Source: Papaver somniferum (taxonomy: Eukaryota; Streptophyta; Magnoliopsida; Ranunculales; Papaveraceae). Taken from it: a stretch of DNA of 64,000 nt. Below are positions 1 through 9,829 of the stretch, piece by piece. Each line of letters starts with the position of its first letter. Within the stretch, counting starts at the first letter, position 1. The notes under the pieces were generated by a model. That model had not been told where the DNA came from. It ran no database searches and saw nothing but the letters and a program-made list of their open reading frames with translations. Position numbers and translations under genes: made by a program. Location of the stretch: the NCBI RefSeq assembly GCF_003573695.1, contig NC_039359.1, forward strand, positions 134,069,939 through 134,133,938, written 5' to 3'.

Positions 1-92
1 TTCTCTGGTATCTCAGCAACCTTTTTATACAAAACAGGGTTTCAAAATCTCCATAATATCTCTCCTTCAATTCATTATTCTTCACGGGAATA

Positions 93-263
93 TTATTTCC
101 TTTTATTATAGATTCCAACGATTTTCTTTCCTTCTATGTCTTCTCCGCGCATCTGTTGTACACATAATTGCTCCAACATGTTGGCAACGCCTTCCAAGTC
201 GTGTTTAATTCCTCCAGCCACACGTAATCTTCCCTTTTTTCTTGAATCTAAGAGACTTACCAT
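93..263 (-). other. 56-codon open frame, unidentified
   Basis: On the minus strand an ATG at 263 opens a 56-residue frame ending in TAA at 93. It is charged, reading MVSLLDSRKKGRLRVAGG and then a stretch with HDLEGVANMLEQLC. The composition looks like real coding sequence rather than random AT-rich DNA, but I do not recognise a family. The ATG also abuts a GTAAGT, so the sequence could be an exon end instead of a start. It may be a transposon-derived fragment or an edge exon of a gene running off the left side. Confidence 0.25.
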
Positions 264-866
264 CTCAGTTTTAATGTAACAACCCGGTACATATTTTTAT
301 TGGAGTGATTGAGTCTCACCCAAACTCTTCACAGGCCCAAACAAAATTTCCCAGAGAAGAAAGAAACCCGAGACCACTATTTTCTTCAAGTTCATGATTC
401 CAGCCAAATTTAACCAAAACAAAACCCATTACCAGCGTTGTTAGACCAAAAGGAAGATACGCATTTGATTTTAGCCCTTTAGTCTCATTAAAGCTCTCCC
501 AAATCTCAAACCCTAATCTGCTGCCATTGAAAACCAATTTTCCCGCCAAAAACATAATTCAAATTGGGGAAGAAAGTTACCCCTTAACCAGTATGCTGGG
601 GTTGGCGAAAGTAATTGGGGTGCCCCTTAGTAATTTTTGGATTTCTTTTAGCAAATTCCTTGGGTGGTTTTTACAAGATTGTGGGGCGTTTTAACACAAT
701 TTTGGGGGTGCCTTTAGCTAAAGTTGGAATGCCTTTAACACTTTTCTGGGCCAAATTCTCCACAAAAGCTTATTTCTCCAAAAATATCTACAAAGACATA
801 AAATACCAAAATAAGTACAAAAATGGGAACTAACAACATAGAAAATCGAGAAAAAAAAACACATAA

Positions 867-1154
867 ATGCGTCTATCAAACAACAAGTACAAGGAAGATG
901 CAAATCAACATAGAAGACTTAAGACTTTTGCTGAAGGAGAGTTAGTTATGATTCATCTCCGGAAAGAAAGATTTCCTACTGGTACTTATAACAAGACCAA
1001 GATGAAGAAATATGGACCATTCAAGATTTTGAAGAAAATCAGTGATAATGCATATGTTATAAATCTTCCATCAAATTGGAACATCTCAAATATATTCAAT
1101 GTGCAAGAAATTTTTACATTTCATGGAGAGAATGAAGTTCTTTCTATTCATTAA
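867..1154 (+). pseudogene. Ty3/Gypsy pol C-terminal fragment (integrase tail)
   Basis: The 95-residue frame carries the conserved tail of Ty3/Gypsy polyproteins that follows the integrase core: [19 protein letters not shown], then [19 protein letters not shown], then [20 protein letters not shown] and a final FHGE motif. In the family this module lies after the DDE core and helps integrase bind DNA and chromatin. Protease, reverse transcriptase, RNase H and the integrase core are all missing, so this is a 5'-truncated remnant. It is followed at about 1179-1187 by a purine-rich AAGAAGGGGGAC tract, as expected for the polypurine tract before a 3' LTR. Confidence 0.85.
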
Positions 1155-1187
1155 CTCGAGGGCGAGTTTCTTTCAAGAAGGGGGACT

Positions 1188-1580
1188 GATGTAGTACATC
1201 TTTCTCAGTTTCAACTCTTCATGTTGATTCATTGTTTAAGTATCAACAATGTTTGTTGATCCCTTGAGTACGTATCAAGTATAACAGTTGATCCCATGCA
1301 TTTGTTTAGTTTACTTTCCTTGCAAGTCTTTTCTTTCCTAATTTACTTAGATTTCCTTTTCTTTTCTGTTCAGTCGGTTCCAGTGAACCTATTTAAAGGC
1401 TATGCCTTCTTGTTTGGAGACACATCTTATTATCAATATAATTTTATCAAGTTACAACTCTATATCTTGATCCTAGAATCATATTTTATTAAGTTTCCGA
1501 TGAAACTTAAGCTCTCTTCTCATCCCCAACAATTAGTTTCCTTTCATCCTTATCTGTGCTACACTAGTCACTGTCACAGG
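1188..1580 (+). mobile_element. Probable 3' LTR of the Gypsy remnant
   Basis: Directly after the polypurine tract the sequence begins TGATGTAGTACATC. It contains a promoter-like TATTTAAAGG box near 1388 and reaches a possible CA end at about 1579 (CACTGTCACA). The position fits a 3' LTR in the same orientation as the integrase fragment. There is no second LTR copy in the window for comparison, so the right boundary is a guess. Confidence 0.5.
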
Positions 1581-3009
1581 ATGAAGAACAGGGAGAAACT
1601 AAATTTAAAGGACAGTTTATTATTATGCCCATTGTTTTTGTCGAATTTACAATGATTAAATGGAGATAGGTAATTTGAGCGAGGACATCTTCGTACTTTC
1701 TGGGTGTCCGGACCAAATTTTGGATTGTACCAAAAAGAGGTATTTTCTTTATATTAGTATAAAGATAAAGATTAGTAAAGATGGTGAATAACATGAATGA
1801 TGAATGAAGAAATGACAATAACATATCCATGTGTAGTTTCGTTAATTTCCATTTATTATATTTAGTTTACGCTTCAAGAAAAAAAGGTTACAATTTTATG
1901 TGAAAAAGGTACTTGTATAAGGAATTAAAAATATCTACACGGGTAGCTCTGGTTAGTATCTTAGTTAGTGTTTTCGCTTTTCCCTCTTGTTGTGTTTATT
2001 TGTTTTGTTTGGCTTGACATGCCTTCTTCCAAGAATACACTACCTCCAAAGAAAAAACTATCATCCTATCATCCAAGAAAATGCATAAATTCATGCTCAA
2101 CAGCTTAACTTTTCCTGTGACATAGTTGATCAAAAATACTTAACAAACAAACAATTGCATCCAATTTTGATTCTACTCATGAGTCTGTCAACTGTCAAGT
2201 AGCTTAAGCAAATAAAGCTTAGCTCCAATTGCCAATAAAAATTACTATGAGCCATTCTACCAGACACTTGTTGGTAAATCCATTCTCAATTTGGGAGACT
2301 TCAGAAGAAAATGCTAAATTTACAAACTCAAATTAAAGTTAAACTATGAAAGAGATTGAACTGTCAAAGGTTATTCCGACAAAACAACTCCCCACCAAGG
2401 TACACATGCTAACCTGGTCTAATCTTTTCGGATCGGATGTTATACCTTTAGTGCAAAATTTTAGAACAAAAGGTGTCTGTCTACATGCGACACTACTTTA
2501 CTTTCCAATTGCAGTCGCAAGTAATCATTCCAATATATAAGATACGAGCTTCAATCTGAACTGCCATTTTTAAGTAACAGGGCAAAAAAATATATAAGCA
2601 TGTACGAATGGCTTATAAACTGTACCGGAGAATTAAAAATCCGTCTCTTATCAAGCAAATACGTGGATCAACAGAAAATAATATGCCCTAGTAAAAATGA
2701 TGACCGCTGCCATTAGTTGTAATCTCAAATCACATGAACTAGAAATGGAAGAATGATATGCTACTCTACAGTTTGTCCATTAAAAATCTATAATCTAAAT
2801 CTTTACCATCACCAGATTGACTGCTAAAGAAATTAGCTGAGCAGCATAAACAGTGATTGGTGCAAGCAAGACGAAAGACACATCATGGAATAACCACTTT
2901 AATTACAGAGTAAGCTGAGCATAACTTAAGTTTGGTGGATCATAAGCTGAGCATAATCTTTAATTACAAAATAAGCTTGGATCATAATCTTTACCCAAGG
3001 TGGATGCCC
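1581..3009. other. Intergenic, no gene seen
   Basis: AT-rich sequence without a convincing coding frame on either strand; frames of 60-90 codons show no domain signal. Near 2905-2975 the phrases AAGCTGAGCATAA and TTTAATTACA occur twice within 70 bases, a small local duplication. Confidence 0.6.
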
Positions 3010-3012
3010 TTA

Positions 3013-3778
3013 GACTTAGTTTGGTATTGTTGCAGTTTTTGTAAAAACACTTTTCTGCTGTGCATTGTTGTGCTATGCTGTGAGAAAAAAACAGTTAGAC
3101 GTTTGGTAAAAAATTAATTAAAGTTAAAGCTGATTAAAAAAGAAATCAAAGTGTGTTTGGTATAATATCATACTCAACCATTGTTATTGTAGTAAATGAC
3201 AAAAACAGACATTTCTCTGAAAATAGTTAAATTCAATTTTATTGGTTTAAGAAATAAATTAAATTTTTACTATTAAATATAAATATATATAATATCATAT
3301 TTACTAATTGTCACTATTATTATGATTTATTTTACTTAACTACTTTTAAATATACATATATCTATAATTTTCAAACAAAAAATCAAACTAAAGTAAAAGT
3401 GATTATTTAATATTTTTTATTATTGACAAAATTAAATGAAATGGTATACAAAATAGTTTGAAAATAAAATATAATAATATTTAAAGAATAAAATTTGAGA
3501 ATGAAAATTTGAAATTTAAGGGTAACATTTGTCATTTATAAAATAAAGTAGGGATAAAAAAGATAAATCAAACATTAAATTTAAGTGGGACCAAAGCTTA
3601 TGCTTTTGTAGCTTTTAAAAGCTCCTCCACCCCAGCTTTTAAAAGTTAGGAATTTAAGAAGTGCTTTGGCTAAAAAGGGCTTTAATTTTTTTTTACCAAA
3701 CACTAATTTTAAAAATAATTGACATATATAGGTTTTGAAAGTGCTTTTGGAAAAACAAAAACATTACCAAACCCAGCC
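3013..3778. mobile_element. PIF/Harbinger (Tourist)-like MITE
   Basis: The left end reads GACTTAGTTTGGTATTGT and the reverse complement of the right end reads GGCTGGGTTTGGTAATGT. These are imperfect terminal inverted repeats sharing the GTTTGGTA core. A TTA trinucleotide flanks both ends (3010-3012 and 3779-3781), the target duplication expected for PIF/Harbinger. The 766-bp interior is AT-rich and non-coding. A hAT-like origin is less likely because no 8-bp duplication is seen. Confidence 0.6.
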
Positions 3779-3874
3779 TTAATTAAATTTGATTACTATA
3801 ATTACGAAATTCTTTGTTACCACAGGCATAACTTAAGTTTGGTGCTGCTGGTGTTCAAGGCAGTCGCCTGCAAA

Positions 3875-4051
3875 CAGGGGCGGAACTACGTATAGATTTG
3901 GGCTGGCTTCGAAGGCCAGAATAATTCAAAATTCTACATTAGTTTCAAGTTTGGCAAAAAAAAAAATCATGCCTAAATCATAGGCTTAGCCACCCCCACC
4001 AATCCAATTAGTTTTCAAGCCACCCGCCTTTATTCTCTACCTCTGCCACTG
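3875..4051. mobile_element. hAT-type MITE with perfect 8-bp target duplication
   Basis: A 177-bp element starts CAGGGGCGGAACTACG and ends so that its reverse complement starts CAGTGGCAGAGGTAGAG, giving imperfect inverted ends. The 8-mer CCTGCAAA sits on both sides (3867-3874 and 4052-4059). An 8-bp duplication and a CAGGGGCGGA-type end are characteristic of plant hAT MITEs. It has no coding capacity and would depend on a transposase elsewhere. Confidence 0.85.
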
Positions 4052-4059
4052 CCTGCAAA

Positions 4060-4455
4060 AGAGGTAATTTAGTGTGGGCTAAGAAGCAAGAATTGCACAA
4101 ATGATTCATTAACTATGACCATTCAGAAATTATATCCCAACCACCCAAACATCATAATGCTGCAAGAAGTATATCTAAGTGAGTAATTTTATCAAACAAT
4201 ATGCATGCATTCAAAACTTATTTGCACTTTGGTCTCTACTTTCTGACAATTTAGTCATACATTTACCAAGCCACGAATCGCCTTAAAATAAGTAGATCAG
4301 ATTCAATTTTACGGAACACCAAGAAAAACATCAAATTCATCATGAAAATTGAAATCATACCTGCCGTTAGTTGAAGACGATGATGAAGGTGGTAGCCCCG
4401 ATAGAACTGCTCCTGTTGGTGATGAGAAATGGATTCTGATGGAAGCGGGGAGAGG
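4060..4455 (-). pseudogene. 3' flank of the hAT-disrupted proline-rich gene (possible exon)
   Basis: On the minus strand, 4447 down to about 4364 continues the interrupted gene at 16634-17041 if the hAT element and one copy of its target duplication are ignored. The upstream frame then stays open for about 26 codons before TAA. A plausible splice donor (GGCAG/GTATGA) lies near 4363. A second open frame here is serine/proline rich (GLPPSSSSSTNGRYDFN). The remainder down to 4060 shows no clear gene. Confidence 0.45.
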
Positions 4456-4599
4456 CAGAGCCATACCAAACTTTTTAGAGGCCCTAGGCAAATATCGAAA
4501 TTTGGGGCCTAAAAGAACATCTGATTGTTTAAAATAAAAAGATAAGATATGTAATATACAATAAAATTTGCAAATTGACTTCCTAAAAGTTAGTTAATT

Positions 4600-4960
4600 T
4601 ATTAAAAGTTTACCTTCCTAGCCTTCTCGGTGCAAATTCATCAATTACTACATCATCATTCATGTTGATTATCATGTCGATCTTATTAGATAACATTGCT
4701 AGTTATTCAATAAATTTGTGACATTGTCGAACGGAAGTAAGACTTTGATCGGCTTCAACTATCGAAAACTTCTTTTTACAGAGGCAATTATAACCGGAAT
4801 TGTCAATAAAATCTTGCATGCAATTTCTACGGTAGAAATATTTTATATTTTCCAAAAAAATCAACATTTCAATTTCCCTTTTAGTTTCTTCTGGTAAATA
4901 ATTGTTCTAGATATTTATTTCGGCATACAAGTCATGTCTATCAGTATCGGATCCCATGTC
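4600..4960 (-). pseudogene. hAT transposase C-terminal (dimerisation) remnant
   Basis: Reading the minus strand gives fragments such as LPEETKREIEMLIFLENIK, then CKKKFSIVEADQSL, then a stop followed by LAMLSNKIDMIINMNDD and VVIDEFAPRRLG. This order (a variant of VATVERTFSKL, then LAMLSIEN.., then a final IDEFA..KAR) is that of the hATC dimerisation region at the end of plant hAT transposases. In-frame stops show it is dead. The domain call rests on recalled motif order, not an alignment. Confidence 0.6.
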
Positions 4961-5218
4961 ATGCCTTAGAAAATTTTGAAACTTGATAAAAGATGTGTTT
5001 AGAATGCTATCATCTAGTAGTTAGGTTTCTACTTTTGCATAGTAGAAGTTGGATACTAATTTGGAAGAAAAATTTATCCGGCCAAAATAATTAAAACATG
5101 AGCTAACTTATAAGAAACTCTTGGATTTTGCAGAAATTAAAATACATGATAGTAGTTTCATTTTTTCTTTTTGGATGAGCGAAATATATAGTACAATAAA
5201 ACATCTCCGGAGGAATAC

Positions 5219-5720
5219 TGTTGGAAACAATATAGAAAATTCACAAAAATAAATCTCAAACAGCTGAGTCGCGGACTAGGTCGCTATCTTTAAGGTGTTT
5301 AGCGACTCTGCCTCTTGATTGTGCTAGCAGTCAAAACTTGTCGAAAAACCCTATGGGATAAAACAGCTGATACTCTCTTGTTCGATTTCACTGCACTATG
5401 AGAAATCGAACCAACAACTACTCTTTCTTCACTTGCTCAAAACTCAAAAATAGATGAAAAACAATGTATTTCATCTTCTCCAGAAACTGTTCTTTTATAT
5501 CTCAAAAAGAAATCAATACGGTTTTAATGAAAAATAAATTTCGTGATTAGTGATCACTGAAAAATCCTCCATAACAGTCATAAAACGGTAGCAATATAAT
5601 TACCAAAAATTAATAGAGTTAATTAGAGAATATTAAGTAGAAAACCGTTTTGGAAATCAAGAGTTAAAACCTGCAAAAAATCAGTTTCTGAATCACCAGA
5701 CCTCCCAAGGCCCCGCTCTC
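5219..5720 (-). mobile_element. Copia LTR copy C, truncated
   Basis: About 500 bp nearly identical to the start of the LTRs at 8606 and 13786, from TGTTGGAAACAATATAG through CCAAGGCCCCGCTCTC. The last ~175 bp of the full LTR (U3 in minus orientation) are missing. They are replaced at 5721 by unrelated sequence beginning TGATGAGCACGCAAG. This is the 3' LTR end of the second, truncated element of the array. Confidence 0.85.
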
Positions 5721-7651
5721 TGATGAGCACGCAAGTGTGACACATTTTAACTCATAAATACATTAGCTGGGACTTATTTTATCACTAATAAACTTGTTTG
5801 TAGGTGTTTTTGGGCAATAAATACTTTTTGAAAAATCAGCTCGAAAAGTTGTTAAAGGCACCTCCGGAGGGCATTTGTTATTCGGACCCTCACTGTTGGT
5901 TAAAGGGCACCTCAATTACTAAGGGCACCTGCTTTACTATTCAGCACCCACTTCTATTCACACACCGGGTTTGGTTAAGGGTTGTCCATCTTCTTCCTCG
6001 TTTGAAACTGAAAAAGGCGGGAAACTTGGTTCATCGGAAAAACAGATTTTAGGGTTTGCATTTGGAGATGATTCAAGAAGACTCAATGGCGGAATTTGTT
6101 TGGGAAGTTTTGACTGAGCTTAATAGGCCTGGTAACGAGTTTTGATTCGATTAGAATTGATTGGAATCACCGCTGGAAGAAAATATGGACTGTTATTCTC
6201 GGGTTTATCCCGGAAAAGTTTTGCTTGGATTTGTGTGGAGTTTAAGTCAGACTAAAGCACATAAACTGGTTGGATTGGGCATGTTAAACTCAAACAGGTC
6301 TGGTAAGTCCTTTAAATTCGAGAAAAGGTGGGTTGAATACGTGGATTTTGTTATAACAGAAAAGAGAAGATATTCACGGGTTTTCTATCATTTACTGAGA
6401 TTGGCGTGTGCGAGAATCAATATTTGAAGAGTTTTAAACGTCTTAGGAGGGTGTTTGGATGCTGCAGAGTCGTGATGAAGTAAAACAGGGAAGTACTTGG
6501 TGTGATATTTTGGGAAGCAACGAGATATTCTGTTTTGAATTTGGAGAGATTTTCTCGTGATTTTATTCAACATATTGATTGGAAATGAGATATTGTGACT
6601 TAACAGGGATGGTAAGTCTCCCAGATTCGTAAAAAGAGGGATAATTCACCAAGCTAGGAAAAACAAGGCATTCACGTACGGGAGAGATATTCAGGATTCT
6701 GTGGTAATATTTTGGAAAGATTGCGTATCTCTACAGCTGTTAACTCAATATTATGTGTGTTCCAGAATGTTTAGAGTGTGTCTGAAGCAATTGAACGCAT
6801 GAAGGAGGAAAGAAAGGGAAAAAATATCTCGAGGATATATTCTTTTACTGCCGAGTAATGGAAGAATTTTTGGAGTGATTGAGCAAGATTTCTTGCTGCT
6901 GCTGGATATATAAAGGGTGCTGGTGTTTCTTTGAAACAACATCGAGAGTTTGGGGCATAGACTGAGGGTAAAAGAGGAGGTTGCAGAGTGAATCATCACC
7001 TGCAGGAAGAATAAGCCACGAAGAAAATAAGACTGCAAACTGCAGTCGTTATTTCTAGTGTCTGATTTTTCCAACATCCTAGCGTCTTAAATTTTGTAAC
7101 AGTCCATTGTAACAAGTAGCTTCAGTTTGCAACAAATATTGTTCTGTAACGCCTATACAGCGTCGCAGATTCATTATTTTATTAATAAAAACACCATTTG
7201 AGTTATAAATCATATTTTCTGGGTGTGTTTTTATCATGAGAAGCTAGACCCCAACATTGGGTCGACGGAGGAAGCCGGACTTCATACGTGGGTGAATTTG
7301 TTTTATTTTCTATTTGACTTTTGCACTTAATTAAAATAGAATTATGATTTGAAAAAATTAGTTATTATTTTATTAGATGGGTTATGCTTGCTTAGATGTT
7401 TGATGCCCCATGCTTACGATTTATAACTAATGTTTGGAGAATCTACCTTGGCAAGAATAAGAGTCGATGTTTTTTTATTTGTCGAGCGATAATTGTTTGA
7501 GAATGAATAATTGAACCTATTGATATGAGTTTGGCCGAATCCTAGACCCAGTAACTCTCTATTTTATTCCTTTAAAATTAATCTTAAAAAGTCTTAGAGT
7601 TCGAATCTTAATTACTACGACAACGACAATCAAAAATCTCATCATTTTGGT
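5721..7651. mobile_element. 1.9 kb unidentified segment inside the Copia array
   Basis: This block replaces the pol region and U3 between LTR copy C and gag fragment 2. It starts TGATGAGCACGCAAGTG, an LTR-like start. It contains GGCACCTCCGGAGGGCA and GGGCACCT repeats near 5860-5920 and AATAAA-like signals near 7180. It meets the Copia gag fragment at about 7652. No coding domain was recognised in six frames. A truncated LTR/leader of another retrotransposon is the likeliest reading; the family is not identified. Confidence 0.4.
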
Positions 7652-8605
7652 GAAACCTGCAATTCCTAGCCATGTGGTTTGGTTTATTACAGGTATAACA
7701 AAGAAACTCAGAATTGGAATTCTGTCCATTTCTTGATGGGTGTTGGTTCTTGTTTTGATTAGGCCTTCATCCTTTCTTTTGTCGGGTTAGGTTTCAGGTC
7801 CTTATTCTTAGGTTTCAAACTAGGATGAGTCTTATTGTTAGAAATAATGAGAATCTCTTCCTTCTTATCTTGTTTCCGAGCTTCTTACTCAACCCTGAGC
7901 TTAACAATCAAACTTTCAAGAGAAAATTCTTTAGTCTTGTGACGCAAAGTATTACGAAAATCTTTCCATCTAGGTGGTAACTTGTCAATCATTACAGAAA
8001 CTTGAAATTGTTCATCAGTTTTCATACCTTCGGTCATAATTTCGTGGTGAATATTTTGAAGTTCATGAGCCTGTGCAACAACTGACCTATCATCCACCAT
8101 TTGGTATCTCAAATACCCACTCACATCATACTTCTTTGTGCCAGCTTCCTCGGTGTCATATTTTTCTGTAATGCATCCCAAACATCTTTAGCAATTTCAA
8201 AAGTTGAATAATACTCATATAAATCATCAGATAATGCGTTAAGAATGTAGTTTTTGCAATCAAAGTCATCATCGACCCATTTGTCAATGGCCTTCTGTTT
8301 CTTCTCAGGAGTTTGAGAAACAACGTCTTTGGCACCACCGGTAGGAGGTGGATCAGTAGAAGCAACACCATCATCAGCATCAGCAGCAACATCAGCATTA
8401 TCAGCAGTAGCAGTCTTATCAGCAGCAGGTTCTAGGGTTCTAGGATGAACACTCGACACAATCATATGCAGCTTCATGAGTTTGAGATAAAAGAACATCT
8501 TCAGCTTCCATCTTCTGAAATGCAGCCCTTCAAATTTGAATGGCTTGTTGGTATCATCAACACGCTTCTTTTCAACCTCCATAGCAAAATCAAACACCTT
8601 AAAAT
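7652..8605 (-). pseudogene. Copia gag fragment (second array member)
   Basis: The minus strand from 8605 encodes the same gag as 13087-13761: MEVEKKRVDDTNKPFKFEG, a UBN2/DUF4219-type capsid region, then a frameshift near 8155-8170. It reaches the end of the capsid (LRVE) with a TAA at 7885 and continues to the edge of the zinc knuckle, where it is cut at about 7652. Compared with copy 1 it has an expanded alanine/aspartate spacer. It begins about 24 bases after LTR copy B, exactly as copy 1 does after LTR A. Confidence 0.85.
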
Positions 8606-9284
8606 TGTTGGAAGCAATATAGAAAATTCACAAAAATAAATCTCAAACAACTGAGTCGCGGACTAGGTCGCTATCTTTAAGGTGTTTCGCGACTCTGCCT
8701 CTTGATTGTGCTAGCAGTCAAAACTTGTCGAAAAACCCTATGGGATAAAACAGATGATACTCTCTCGTTCGATTTCTCTGCACTATGAGAAATCGAACCG
8801 ACAACTACTTTTTCTTCACTTGCTCAGAACTCAAAAATAGATGAAAAACAATGTATTTCATCTTCTCCAGAAACTGTTCTTTTATATCTCAAAAAGAAAT
8901 CAATACGGTTTTTAATGAAAATAAATTTCGTAATTAGTGCTCACTAAAAATCCTCCATAACAGTCATAAAACGGTAACAATAGAATTACCAAAAATTAAT
9001 AGAGTTAATTAGAGAATATTAAGTAGAAAACCGTTTTGGAAATCAAGAGTTAAAACCTGCAAAAAATCAGTTTCTGAATCACCAGACCTCCCAAGGCCCC
9101 AAGGCCCCGCTCTCCCGGATTTTATTAAGTAATATAGATATATATATAATATACCTAGTCAAATGTGTGGGGTGAGACTTGAACCCAAGCCTATAGTGTG
9201 GGAGTCCAAAATAATACCACCACACTATGTCTCTAAGTTTGGTACAATATTACAAAACTATGTTTTTAAATATATATCCCAACA
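8606..9284 (-). mobile_element. Copia LTR copy B (shared, central)
   Basis: A 679-bp direct repeat of the LTR at 13786-14462, with TGTTGG and CCAACA at its ends. On the minus strand it is preceded by the purine tract AAGTGGGGGAT (9285-9295), so it is the 3' LTR of the full element. It is followed by gag again, so it also acts as 5' LTR of the truncated second element. A shared central LTR is typical of tandem arrays made by unequal or LTR-LTR recombination. Confidence 0.92.
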
Positions 9285-9829
9285 ATCCCCCACTTATATT
9301 TCAAAATATTAATCATGTGATATACAGTTGTGCATAAGCAAAGGTGCCTTTCGACTTGAACCTCTACATAGTGTTAAACTTTCTAAGTACCAGGTAACTA
9401 GAGTGACTCGCGTCTTGAACTCTAACTAATACTATATTATTCAACACACACAACTATATCTAGAGTAAAGTCCTTAAGTTCACACATTAAGGCCATGTGC
9501 TTATCCCTTGTTTTTTAACAAACGGTCTAGAGAAGTGCCAAAATTCTCATAGAAGGTGGCCACACCTTCACATCCGTATTGGTGAGTCTATCAAGAATAC
9601 TCCTGTGTATCCCACTCTAACTTAAGAGTTATAGACATCATTAAGAGTTTAAACACTCAGCCTGTTTCCCACTTCAGGATATCATGCTATGGGAATGCAT
9701 AACTCTATCATATCATTTATAACTTCGTCTAGTCTCTTTGAACCTATTTCTAGGTTGGGTATCCACTACAAATGACTCAACTTCTCACGGGCAAAAGTCC
9801 CATATTTTTAGAGATATTCCATAAATTTT

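Noticed and set aside
316..555. 79-codon minus frame as a gene
   Set aside because: It reads through sequence resembling a 5' leader (GATTAGGGTTTGAGATTTGG) and lacks any recognisable domain; coding status cannot be supported.
8156..8398. Leucine/methionine-rich minus frame
   Set aside because: Shadow of the Copia gag spacer in another frame (GAT/GCT repeats); the same shadow occurs at 13323-13604.
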